From NCBI GenBank assembly GCA_004799545.1, contig SSMU01000005.1, positions 248,001 to 312,000 on the forward strand: DNA of 64,000 bases. The letters are read 5' to 3'. Each line of letters starts with the position of its first letter. The first letter of the stretch is position 1. This stretch comes from Phenylobacterium sp. Its GTDB lineage: Bacteria; Pseudomonadota; Alphaproteobacteria; Caulobacterales; Caulobacteraceae. Both the position numbers and the translations under genes were made by a program. Of the stretch, positions 42,229-49,844 are shown one piece after another. Under the pieces are notes generated by a model. That model had not been told where the DNA came from and did no database searches. It saw only the letters and a program-made list of their open reading frames with translations.

Positions 42229-42935
42229 AGCGCCGGCAGGGGCTGGGCGCGGGCCTCGTCGAGGTAGCGGGCGGCGGTGGGCGTGAGCCCGCCGTCCAGC
42301 TCCACCACCAGCGGATTGCCGGTGGGGATCTCGACGCCGACGATGGCGTCGTCGGGGACGGCGAACAGCAGCTTGACGATGGCCCGCAGCGAATTGCCGT
42401 GGGCCGCGACCAGGACGGTCTCGCCGGCCGCGAGCTTGGGCGCAATCTCGCTCTCCCAGTAGGGCTGCACACGCGCCAGGGTGGTCTTCAGGCTCTCGGT
42501 GCTGGGTAGGGTCGCCCCGGCGTAGCGGCGGTCGCCGGCGAAGTCGAAGGGACTGTCGGCCGGCAACGGCGGCGGCGGCACGTCGTAGGAGCGGCGCCAG
42601 ACCTTCACCTGCTCGGCGCCGTGCCTGGCGGCGGTCTCGGTCTTGTTGAGCCCCGTCAGGCCGCCGTAGTGCCGCTCGTTCAGCCGCCAGTCCTTGGTCT
42701 CCGGGATGAAGACCTGGTCCGCCGCGTGCAGAGCGAGCCAGGACGTGCGGATCGCCCGGGTGAGCACCGAGGCGTAGCAGCGGTCGATGACGAGACCCGC
42801 CGCCTTGATCAGCTCGCCGCCCTTCCGGGCCTCGGCCTCGCCCTGCGGCGTGAGGTCGACGTCCACCCAGCCGGTGAACTTGTCCTCCAGGTTCCACTGG
42901 CTCTGGCCGTGACGCAGCAGGATCAGGGTGGACAA
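42225..42935 (-). CDS. gpmA: 2,3-bisphosphoglycerate-dependent phosphoglycerate mutase
   Basis: A 236-residue glycolytic mutase interconverting 3- and 2-phosphoglycerate. The phosphohistidine is His9 in LLRHGQSQWN. Other marks are FTGWVDVDLTPQGEAEARKG, DWRLNERHYGGLTGLNKTET (acid Glu) and the second His in VAAHGNSLRAIVKLL. It is standard length for the dPGM class. The stop overlaps the SDR stop on the other strand. A single gene. Confidence 0.95.
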   Translation of the reverse strand: MSTLILLRHGQSQWNLEDKFTGWVDVDLTPQGEAEARKGGELIKAAGLVIDRCYASVLTRAIRTSWLALHAADQVFIPETKDWRLNERHYGGLTGLNKTETAARHGAEQVKVWRRSYDVPPPPLPADSPFDFAGDRRYAGATLPSTESLKTTLARVQPYWESEIAPKLAAGETVLVAAHGNSLRAIVKLLFAVPDDAIVGVEIPTGNPLVVELDGGLTPTAARYLDEARAQPLPAL

Positions 42936-43039
42936 GGCGTTGAGCTCCTTCGCGGGACTGGCAGAGCGGCTAGGGCCTGAGGGCGCCCGGCGTCAAGCGC
43001 GTTGGCCCGGACGCGCGCGGCGGCTATAGACGCCTCAGC

Positions 43040-43285
43040 ATGCTCGATCGCCTCTACATGCCGTTCCTGGCGGCCATCACCCTCGCGGCCATCGCGCTGG
43101 CCCTGGTCTGGCCGCAGGGCCTGGGCGCCCGCTCGCCCGCCCCCTTCGGCCACACCCCGGTGCAGCAGACGCCGGAGATGAAGGCCGCCATGGAGCGCGA
43201 GACGGCCGCCTCGCAGCGCCGCATCCAGGCGGCGCGCGATGCGGTGCGCAACCTGCAGAACCGGTCGCTGTCGCCGGCCCAATGA
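43040..43285 (+). CDS. small single-span membrane protein
   Basis: An 81-residue protein with one membrane span at about residues 8-25 (PFLAAITLAAIALALVW) followed by a short basic, Glu/Gln-rich helix (EMKAAMERETAASQRRIQAA). I do not recognise it. Its TGA overlaps the start of kdsD by four bases (ATGA), so it is translated with kdsD. The link suggests a minor role in the Kdo/LPS pathway or no relation. Confidence 0.7.
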   Translation: MLDRLYMPFLAAITLAAIALALVWPQGLGARSPAPFGHTPVQQTPEMKAAMERETAASQRRIQAARDAVRNLQNRSLSPAQ

Positions 43286-44247
43286 GCGGATCCGACGCCA
43301 TCGCGGTCGGCCGCCGGGTGCTCGCCGCGGAAGCCGAAGCCCTCACCGCCCAGGCGGGCGCACTGGACGCCGCCTTCGCAGGGGCCGTCGACCTGCTGTT
43401 CGCCGCGAAAGGCCGGATTGTCTGCACCGGCATGGGCAAATCGGGCCACGTGGCGCGCAAGATCGCCGCCACCTTCGCCTCCACCGGCAGCCAGGCCTTC
43501 TTCGTCCACCCGGCCGAGGCCAGCCACGGCGACCTGGGGATGATCGGCGAGGCCGACGTGATCCTGGCGCTGTCGAAGTCCGGCGAGGTGCGCGAGCTGG
43601 CCGACATCCTGGCCTACGCCACGCGCTTCAAGATCCCGCTGATCGCCATCACGGCCGTCAAGGACAGCGCCCTCGGCCGCGCCGCCGACGCGGTGATCCT
43701 GCTGGCCGACGCCGCCGAGGCCACCGACGAGATCAACGCGCCGACCACCTCCACCACCCTGCAGATCGCCCTGGGCGACGCCCTGGCCGTGGCCCTGCTG
43801 GAGCGGCGCGGCTTCAAGCCCAAGGATTTCCACGTCTTCCATCCGGGCGGCAAGTTGGGCGCCATGCTGCGCACCGTGCGCGACCTGATGCATGCCGGCG
43901 ACGAGCTGCCGCTGGTCGGGCCCGAGACGCCGATGCGCGAGGCCCTGCTGGTGATGACCGGCAAGCGGTTCGGCATCCTGGGCGTCCAGGGCCCCGACGG
44001 CCGGTTGATGGGCGCGGTCACCGACGGCGACCTGCGCCGCCATTCCGAGGGCCTGCTGGACCACACCGCCGGCGAGGTGATGACCGCCGGGCCGAAGAAG
44101 GCCGTGCCGCCGGATATGCTGGCCTCGGAGGCGCTGGCCCTGATGAGCGACCCGCCGCCCTCGGTGACGGTGCTGTTCGTGGTCGATGACGGCAGGCCGG
44201 TGGGCATCCTGCACGTCCACGACATCCTGCGCGCCGGGGTGATGTAG
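43282..44247 (+). CDS. kdsD: arabinose-5-phosphate isomerase (KpsF/GutQ family)
   Basis: A 321-residue isomerase that makes arabinose 5-phosphate from ribulose 5-phosphate, the first step of Kdo synthesis for LPS. The SIS domain is residues about 30-175 (GKSGHVARKIAATFASTGSQ, FFVHPAEASHGDLGMIGEAD). Two CBS domains cover about 205-320 (RDLMHAGDELPLVGPETPMR and GEVMTAGPKKAVPPDM). KFGILG-like KRFGILGVQG and the standard order match KdsD/KpsF. The first gene of the pair overlaps its start. The phosphomannomutase follows after 94 bp on the same strand. Confidence 0.94.
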   Translation: MSGSDAIAVGRRVLAAEAEALTAQAGALDAAFAGAVDLLFAAKGRIVCTGMGKSGHVARKIAATFASTGSQAFFVHPAEASHGDLGMIGEADVILALSKSGEVRELADILAYATRFKIPLIAITAVKDSALGRAADAVILLADAAEATDEINAPTTSTTLQIALGDALAVALLERRGFKPKDFHVFHPGGKLGAMLRTVRDLMHAGDELPLVGPETPMREALLVMTGKRFGILGVQGPDGRLMGAVTDGDLRRHSEGLLDHTAGEVMTAGPKKAVPPDMLASEALALMSDPPPSVTVLFVVDDGRPVGILHVHDILRAGVM

Positions 44248-44341
44248 GCGGCGCAAACCAAGCCACCCTCTCACGCGTTGGATTGGCCTTGGGGCCATCC
44301 GACGACTAAGACACCGCCCGTAACGATTTCCCGGAGCACCT

Positions 44342-45844
44342 ATGCTGCCCAAGCCGCGCGCCGACCTGATTCCCAACACGCTCGACTACGAGAACGTGCC
44401 GCTTGTGAAGGCCACCGGCTTCCGGGAATACGACGCGCGCTGGATCTACGGGCCGGACATCAACCTGCTGGGCATCCAGGCGCTGGGCCTCGGCCTCGGC
44501 ACCTATATCCACGAGCTCGGTCACAAGCGGATCGTGATCGGCCACGACTACCGGTCCTATTCGCTCAGCATCAAGCAGGCCCTGACGCTGGGCCTGATCG
44601 GCGCCGGCTGCGAGGTGCTGGACATCGGCCTGGCGGTGACGCCGATGGCCTATTTCGCCCAGTTCGACCTCGACGCGCCCTGCGTGGCCATGGTCACCGC
44701 CAGCCACAACGAGAACGGCTGGACCGGGGTGAAGATGGGCGCCCAGCGGCCGCTGACCTTCGGCCCCGACGAGATCGGCCGGCTGAAAGAGATCACCCTG
44801 GGCGCCGAGTGGAAGGAGCGGCCCGGCGGCTCCCTGGCCCGCATCGAGGGCGTCGCCGAGCGCTACATCGCCGACGCCGCGGCCCGCGCCAAGCTGACCC
44901 GGCCGCTGAAGGTCATCGCCGCCTGCGGTAACGGCACCGCCGGCGCCTTCGCCGTCGAGGGGCTGAAGCGCATGGGGGTCGCCGAGGTGGTCGAGATGGA
45001 CGCCGTGCTCGACTACACCTTCCCCAAGTACAACCCGAACCCGGAAGACAGCGTCATGCTGCACGCCATGTCCCAGGCGGTGCGCGAGCTGGGCGCCGAC
45101 GTGGCCCTGGGCTTCGACGGCGACGGCGACCGCTGCGGCGTTGTCGACGACGAGGGCGAGGAGATCTTCGCCGACAAGATCGGCCTGATGCTGGCCCGCG
45201 ACCTCTCGGCCCTGCACAAGGACGCCACCTTCGTGGTCGACGTGAAGTCCACCGGCCTGTTCGCCACCGACGAGGTGCTGAAGGCCAACGGCGCCAGGAC
45301 CGTCTACTGGAAGACCGGCCACTCCTACATCAAGCGCAAGACCGCCGAGCTGGGCGCCCTGGCCGGCTTCGAGAAGTCCGGCCACTTCTTCTTCAACCCG
45401 CCGATCGGCCGCGGCTACGACGACGGCCTGGTGGCCGCCGCCGCCATCCTCTCCATGCTCGACCGCAACCCGGGCCAGAAGCTCTCCGACCTGAAGAAGG
45501 CCCTGCCGGTCGCCTACACCTCGCTGACCATGAGCCCGCACTGCGCTGACGAGGAGAAGTACGCGGTGGTCGACGACGTGGTCGCCGAATACACCGCCTT
45601 CCGCGACGCCGGCGGCACGATCCTCGGCCGCAAGATCGTCGACCTGATCACCGTCAACGGCGTCCGCGTGGCGCTGGAGGACGGCTCCTGGGTGCTGGTG
45701 CGGGCCTCCTCCAACAAGCCTGAGCTGGTGGTCGTGGTGGAGAGCCAGAAGTCCGAGGACGACATGCGCGCCCTGTTCCACCAGGAGGTGAAGCCCCGCC
45801 TCGGCAAGCGCAGCCAGGTGGGCGCCTACAACCAGGAGATCTGA
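44342..45844 (+). CDS. phosphomannomutase/phosphoglucomutase
   Basis: A 500-residue hexose phosphate mutase of the alpha-D-phosphohexomutase family. The phosphoserine is Ser121 in VTASHNENGW, the metal loop is ALGFDGDGDRCGVV near residue 258, and the sugar loop is GFEKSGHFFFNPP. The C-terminal phosphate loop is VLVRASSNKPELVVVVES. It is longer than AlgC (463), in the range of the ManB-like enzymes of alphaproteobacteria. It gives mannose 1-phosphate or glucose 1-phosphate for nucleotide sugars. Which sugar dominates cannot be read. It sits with kdsD and ugd among envelope genes. Confidence 0.9.
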   Translation: MLPKPRADLIPNTLDYENVPLVKATGFREYDARWIYGPDINLLGIQALGLGLGTYIHELGHKRIVIGHDYRSYSLSIKQALTLGLIGAGCEVLDIGLAVTPMAYFAQFDLDAPCVAMVTASHNENGWTGVKMGAQRPLTFGPDEIGRLKEITLGAEWKERPGGSLARIEGVAERYIADAAARAKLTRPLKVIAACGNGTAGAFAVEGLKRMGVAEVVEMDAVLDYTFPKYNPNPEDSVMLHAMSQAVRELGADVALGFDGDGDRCGVVDDEGEEIFADKIGLMLARDLSALHKDATFVVDVKSTGLFATDEVLKANGARTVYWKTGHSYIKRKTAELGALAGFEKSGHFFFNPPIGRGYDDGLVAAAAILSMLDRNPGQKLSDLKKALPVAYTSLTMSPHCADEEKYAVVDDVVAEYTAFRDAGGTILGRKIVDLITVNGVRVALEDGSWVLVRASSNKPELVVVVESQKSEDDMRALFHQEVKPRLGKRSQVGAYNQEI

Positions 45845-45847
45845 GCC

Positions 45848-46237
45848 TCAGGTGAGCGCGGACTTCACGTCGGTCTTGGCGAAGTCCTCGCCCTTGTAGA
45901 GCAGGCCATCGCCTTCGATCTGCGCCAGGGCGTACGCGAAACAGTCACCGAGGTTCAGCGGCCCGCCAACACCTTTGCCGAACCGCTGAAAGGCGGCGAC
46001 CGCCCCCCGGGAGTGCGCGTCCGAGGCCGCAATCACCTCCAGGCGCAGTTCGGCGAGCAACGCCTCGGCGGCGCGCAAAGCCACCGCGCCGCCGGACGAA
46101 TAGGCGCGCGCCAGAACCTCCCAATGGTTCACGGCCGATATGCCGCCCCCGCGCCGAGCGACGAAACTGCGAAACGCCCGCTCCTCCGCCTCTCCGAAAA
46201 AGACCGCGAGAACGGCGGACGCATCCACCGCGATCAC
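45848..46237 (-). CDS. vapC: VapC-type PIN-domain toxin
   Basis: A 129-residue PIN ribonuclease. The acidic residues are Asp5 (AVDASAVLAV), Glu40 (NHWEVLARA), Asp98 (NLGDCFAYALA) and Asp118 (GEDFAKTDV), the usual set for Mg-dependent RNA cleavage. The GTG start overlaps the antitoxin stop by four bases (GTGA). VapC toxins cut tRNA or rRNA when the antitoxin is lost. The length and fold are standard, so it is likely active. It is convergent with the mutase gene. Confidence 0.92.
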   Translation of the reverse strand: MIAVDASAVLAVFFGEAEERAFRSFVARRGGGISAVNHWEVLARAYSSGGAVALRAAEALLAELRLEVIAASDAHSRGAVAAFQRFGKGVGGPLNLGDCFAYALAQIEGDGLLYKGEDFAKTDVKSALT

Positions 46238-46503
46238 TTGGGAAAGCCGTTCTCGTCGTAGAAGTCGTCGTCCGTGGGGATGCGACCGCCGTGCGATCTC
46301 ACCGCCTCGCGGAACTCGGCGAGCAATCGATCGATGCGCTGCTCCCGCTCGGGGTCTTCCCTCCTGGTGCGTCGCCGCTCGCGATCGAGGACAAGCTGGG
46401 CGCCTTCCCGGACGACTTCGGTGAGCGATCGGCGGCTGAGCGCAGCGGCTTCACGGATCGCGCTCACCGCCGCCTCGTCGCGGATTTGGATCGGCTTCGT
46501 CAT
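46234..46503 (-). CDS. vapB: VapB-type antitoxin (PSK family)
   Basis: An 89-residue antitoxin of the PSK/Rv0623-like VapB family: MTKPIQIRDEAAVSAIREAA (ribbon-helix-helix start), then LSRRSLTEVVREGAQLVLDR. The C-terminal half is charged, with EQRIDRLLAEFREAV, and ends with an acidic DDDFYDENGFPK that would wrap VapC. The ATG at 46503 fits the family. A perfect 9-bp inverted repeat overlaps the start codon and is the likely operator for VapBC autoregulation. Confidence 0.88.
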   Translation of the reverse strand: MTKPIQIRDEAAVSAIREAAALSRRSLTEVVREGAQLVLDRERRRTRREDPEREQRIDRLLAEFREAVRSHGGRIPTDDDFYDENGFPK

Positions 46504-46526
46504 GATAAACCCCAGTCTATCATGAC
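46499..46526. promoter_or_regulatory. VapBC operator inverted repeat
   Basis: Arms GTCATGATA and TATCATGAC match perfectly with a 10-bp spacer, and the left arm contains the antitoxin start codon. The 19-20 bp spacing of centres suits two ribbon-helix-helix dimers. It probably gives autoregulation by the VapBC complex. Confidence 0.75.
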
Positions 46527-46631
46527 AGCCCGCGCCAGCCAAGAATTTCCACCCCTGCGTCACCTCACGCCTAGCGAAAAGGCCCGCCGCGTGGTGAAAG
46601 CCTCCCGCGTTTCAATGGGGATTCTGCAGAC

Positions 46632-47942
46632 ATGCACGTGGCGATGATCGGCACCGGCTATGTGGGCCTGGTCTCAGGCGCCTGCTTCGCCGACTTCGGC
46701 CACACGGTCACCTGCATCGACAAGGACGCGGCCAAGATCGAGCAGCTGAAGTCGGGCGGCATCCCGATCTTCGAGCCGGGCCTCGACACCCTGGTGGCGC
46801 AGAACGTCAAGGCCGGGCGGCTGTTCTTCGACACCGACGCCGCCAAGGCGGTGAAGGAGGCCGACGCGGTGTTCATAGCGGTGGGCACCCCCTCGCGGCG
46901 CGGCGACGGCCACGCGGACCTCTCCTACGTCCACGCTGCGGCCGAGGAGGTGGCGGGCCTTGTCGATGGCTTCACGGTGATCGTCACCAAGTCCACCGTC
47001 CCGGTCGGCACCGGCGACGAGATCGAGGCGATCATCAAGCGCGTGCGGCCCGACGCCGACGTGGCGGTGGTCTCCAACCCGGAGTTCCTGCGCGAGGGCG
47101 CGGCGATCGAGGACTTCAAGCGGCCCGACCGCGTGGTGGTGGGCACCGAGGACGACCGGGCCCGGGCGGTGATGCGCGAGCTCTACCGGCCGCTCTATCT
47201 CAACGAGACGCCGATCCAGTTCACCAGCCGGCGCACGTCCGAGTTGATCAAGTATGCGGCCAACGCCTTCCTGGCCATGAAGATCACTTTCATCAATGAG
47301 ATCGCCGATCTCTGCGAAGCCGTCGACGCCGACGTGCAGCAGGTGTCACGCGGCATCGGCCTCGACAACCGGATCGGCGGCAAGTTCCTGCACGCCGGCC
47401 CTGGCTACGGCGGCTCCTGCTTCCCGAAGGACACGCTGGCCCTGGTGCGCACCGCCCGCAGCGCCGGCTCCCCGGTCGAGCTGATCGAGACCACGGTCCG
47501 GGTCAACGACGCCCGCAAGAAGGCCATGGCCGCCAAGGTGGCGACCGCCCTCGGCGGCGAACTGGCCGGCAAGACGGTTGGCGTGCTGGGCCTGACCTTC
47601 AAGCCGAACACCGACGACATGCGCGACGCCCCGTCGCTGGACATCGTGCCCGCCCTGCAGGCCCGCGGCGCCAGGGTGCAGGCCTTCGATCCCGAAGGGC
47701 TGCACGAGGCCAGGACCCTGCTCAAGGACGTCGACTTCAAGGACGACCCCTACGACGTGGCCGAAGGCGCCGACGTCCTGGTGCTGATCACCGAGTGGGA
47801 CCAGTTCCGGGCCCTCGACCTCGACCGCATCAAGCTCCTGATGAACAAGCCGGTGATGGTCGACCTCCGCAACGTCTACAAGCCCGAGGACATGCGGGCC
47901 CGCGGCTTCGCCTACGCCAGCGTCGGCCGCGCCAGCGTCTAG
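46632..47942 (+). CDS. ugd: UDP-glucose 6-dehydrogenase
   Basis: A 436-residue enzyme that oxidises UDP-glucose to UDP-glucuronate. The NAD motif is MHVAMIGTGYVGLVSGACFA. The active Cys is Cys263 in GPGYGGSCFPKD. Other conserved parts: STVPVGTGDEIEAIIKRVRP, VSNPEFLREGAAIEDF and VLGLTFKPNTDDMRDAPSLD. It is standard length. The product feeds capsule, LPS or glucuronolipids. It starts 129 bp past the VapBC operon and its stop is four bases into the convergent serine-hydrolase stop. Confidence 0.95.
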   Translation: MHVAMIGTGYVGLVSGACFADFGHTVTCIDKDAAKIEQLKSGGIPIFEPGLDTLVAQNVKAGRLFFDTDAAKAVKEADAVFIAVGTPSRRGDGHADLSYVHAAAEEVAGLVDGFTVIVTKSTVPVGTGDEIEAIIKRVRPDADVAVVSNPEFLREGAAIEDFKRPDRVVVGTEDDRARAVMRELYRPLYLNETPIQFTSRRTSELIKYAANAFLAMKITFINEIADLCEAVDADVQQVSRGIGLDNRIGGKFLHAGPGYGGSCFPKDTLALVRTARSAGSPVELIETTVRVNDARKKAMAAKVATALGGELAGKTVGVLGLTFKPNTDDMRDAPSLDIVPALQARGARVQAFDPEGLHEARTLLKDVDFKDDPYDVAEGADVLVLITEWDQFRALDLDRIKLLMNKPVMVDLRNVYKPEDMRARGFAYASVGRASV

Positions 47943-49162
47943 CCGCGTGCCGTCGCCAGGGCCTGGAACTCCAGGAGCGCCATGTAGCCGGCCATGCCCA
48001 GGCCTTTGGCGATCTGCTCCAGCCCGACCATGTTGTGCATCAGGAAGATCGCCACGGAGCCGTCGGTGGGATCGGCCTGCCACCAGCCGCCGAAGGCGCC
48101 CGGCCATCCCACCGTGCCGAGGCCGCCCTTGCCGCGCATGACGAGCGCCGTCGCGGGATCGAGCACCACCGCGACCCCCAGGCCGAAGCCGTTGCCCGAG
48201 GCGAACACCGGCTGGTTCAGCAGCGCCGCCGCCGCGCGCTGGGCCTCGGTGAGGCGGTTGGTGGTCATCAGCCGCATCGTCTCGGGCTGCAGCACCCGGA
48301 CCCCGTCCACCGCGCCCTCGCCCAGGAACAGCCGCGCGAAGGCCAGGTAGTCGTCCACCGTCGACCACAGGCCCTGGCCGCCGGAGACGAAGCTCATCCA
48401 GTCCGGCCGCTCCTCCTGGAAGGCGTCGCCCACCCCGCGCTTCAGCCGCGCGAGCCGGCCGCCGGCGTCGAAGCCGTAGGCCGCCGCGCGCCGCTCTCGC
48501 GCTTCGGGGGGCACGGCGAAGCCGGTGTCGCGCATGCCGAGCGGGCCGAACACCCGCTTCTGGAGCACCTCGCCGAGCGGCGCGCCCTCGATGCGGGCGA
48601 TCAGCAGGCCCAAGAGATCGGTGGAGGCGCCGTAGTGGAAGCCGCGGCCGGGCTGGTCGATCAGCGGCAGGCCGGCCAGGCGCGGGATCCAGTCGTCCGG
48701 TTCGACGCGGCTGTCGATGCTGCCGCCCAGCAGGTCGGCGTAGGCGGCGGCGATCGGCCCCTGCCAGAAGTCGCCATAGGTGATCCCCGACCGATGGGTC
48801 AGCAGGTCCTCGAAGGTGATCGGCCGCTCGGCCGGGTCGCCGTCGTGCAGGGGGCCGGTGGGCGAGCGCAGGACGCGCATCTCGTGGAATTCCGGCGCCC
48901 AGCGGGCGATCGGGTCGTCCAGGGCGAAGCCGCCCGCCTCCATCAGGCTGAGCGCCGCCACCGAGGTGACCGGCTTGGACATCGAGGCGATCCGGAAGAT
49001 CGTGTCGCGGGTCATCGGCAGGTCCGCCTCGCGGTCGCGCCAGCCGACCGCGGCGGTCTGCACCACGCGCCCGTCCCGCCAGAGCAGGCTCACCGCCCCG
49101 GCCAACTGGCCGGAACCCACAGCCTCGCCGATGGCCGCCGCGACCGCATCCTCCCCCGCCAT
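47939..49162 (-). CDS. serine hydrolase of the class C beta-lactamase family
   Basis: A 407-residue serine hydrolase with the beta-lactamase/esterase (EstB-like) fold. The nucleophile motif is Ser60-Met-Ser-Lys63 in RIASMSKPVTSVA. The Tyr motif is YGAS (about residue 174, normally Y-x-N), and the third motif region is GGLGTVGWPGAFGG. No signal peptide is seen, which favours a cytoplasmic esterase over a lactamase. I use the ATG at 49162, with GGAG six bases ahead, over a TTG at 49174. It is divergent from a TetR gene over an AT-rich gap. Confidence 0.88.
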   Translation of the reverse strand: MAGEDAVAAAIGEAVGSGQLAGAVSLLWRDGRVVQTAAVGWRDREADLPMTRDTIFRIASMSKPVTSVAALSLMEAGGFALDDPIARWAPEFHEMRVLRSPTGPLHDGDPAERPITFEDLLTHRSGITYGDFWQGPIAAAYADLLGGSIDSRVEPDDWIPRLAGLPLIDQPGRGFHYGASTDLLGLLIARIEGAPLGEVLQKRVFGPLGMRDTGFAVPPEARERRAAAYGFDAGGRLARLKRGVGDAFQEERPDWMSFVSGGQGLWSTVDDYLAFARLFLGEGAVDGVRVLQPETMRLMTTNRLTEAQRAAAALLNQPVFASGNGFGLGVAVVLDPATALVMRGKGGLGTVGWPGAFGGWWQADPTDGSVAIFLMHNMVGLEQIAKGLGMAGYMALLEFQALATARG

Positions 49163-49208
49163 CTCAGGCTCCAATAATAATCACATTATATTATATGCAT
49201 GATATTTT
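49163..49208. promoter_or_regulatory. AT-rich divergent promoter region
   Basis: This 46-bp gap is strikingly AT-rich for the region, with the dyad ATAAT-CAC-ATTAT and a further ATATTATATGCATGATATT run. It probably holds overlapping promoters and the operator for the TetR protein, whose gene starts at 49209. Confidence 0.5.
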
Positions 49209-49844
49209 ATGGCGAGCAAGCTTGAGTCGCCGATGGCCGCCGATCCCACCACCGACACGCAGCGCCGCCGGGGCGACAAGCGGGACCGCACCCGCGCCGC
49301 CCTGCTCGACGCCGCCCTGTCCCTGACCCGCGAGCGGGGCTTCGAACGCACCACCCTGGCCGACGTGGCCGAGCGGGCCGGCATGACCACCGGGGCGATC
49401 TACGGCAACTTCCGCAACCGCGACGCCCTGTTCATGGCCCTGGCCGAGCGGCAGTGGGCGCCGATCCGCCCGCGGTTCCGGCCGGACTCCAGCTTCGCCG
49501 AGAAGATGCGCGCCGTGGCCGAGGCCCTGCTGGCCGCCTTGCCGGAGCGCCGCGAGGCCGCCGTGGGTGCGCTCACCTTCCGCGCCTACGCCCTCACCCA
49601 CGAGGAGGTTCGCGTCCAGTACCGCGACGCCATGGCCCGGGGCTACGAGACCGGCGCCGCCTGGTTCCGCACCCTGGTCGCGGCCGACGACCTGCCGATG
49701 CCGCCCGAGGTCCTCGTGCGGGTGATCAACGCCCTGATCGAGGGCCTGCTGTTCCAGCGTTTCCTGACCCCGGAGCTGGTCCCCGACGAGGTGTTCTACG
49801 CGGCCTTCGGCGCTCTTGCGGCCGACTCACGGCGCCCGGCCTAG
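49209..49844 (+). CDS. TetR/AcrR family regulator
   Basis: A 211-residue TetR-type repressor. The helix-turn-helix is residues about 25-72 (RTRAALLDAALSLTRERGFE, then TTLADVAERAGMTTGAIYGN). The C-terminal domain has a TetR_C-type layout with PEVLVRVINALIEGLLFQRF. It is divergent from the serine hydrolase gene, which is the natural target. The start is unclear: neither the ATG at 49209 nor the ATG at 49233 has a ribosome site, so the transcript may be leaderless. The inducer is unknown. Confidence 0.88.
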   Translation: MASKLESPMAADPTTDTQRRRGDKRDRTRAALLDAALSLTRERGFERTTLADVAERAGMTTGAIYGNFRNRDALFMALAERQWAPIRPRFRPDSSFAEKMRAVAEALLAALPERREAAVGALTFRAYALTHEEVRVQYRDAMARGYETGAAWFRTLVAADDLPMPPEVLVRVINALIEGLLFQRFLTPELVPDEVFYAAFGALAADSRRPA

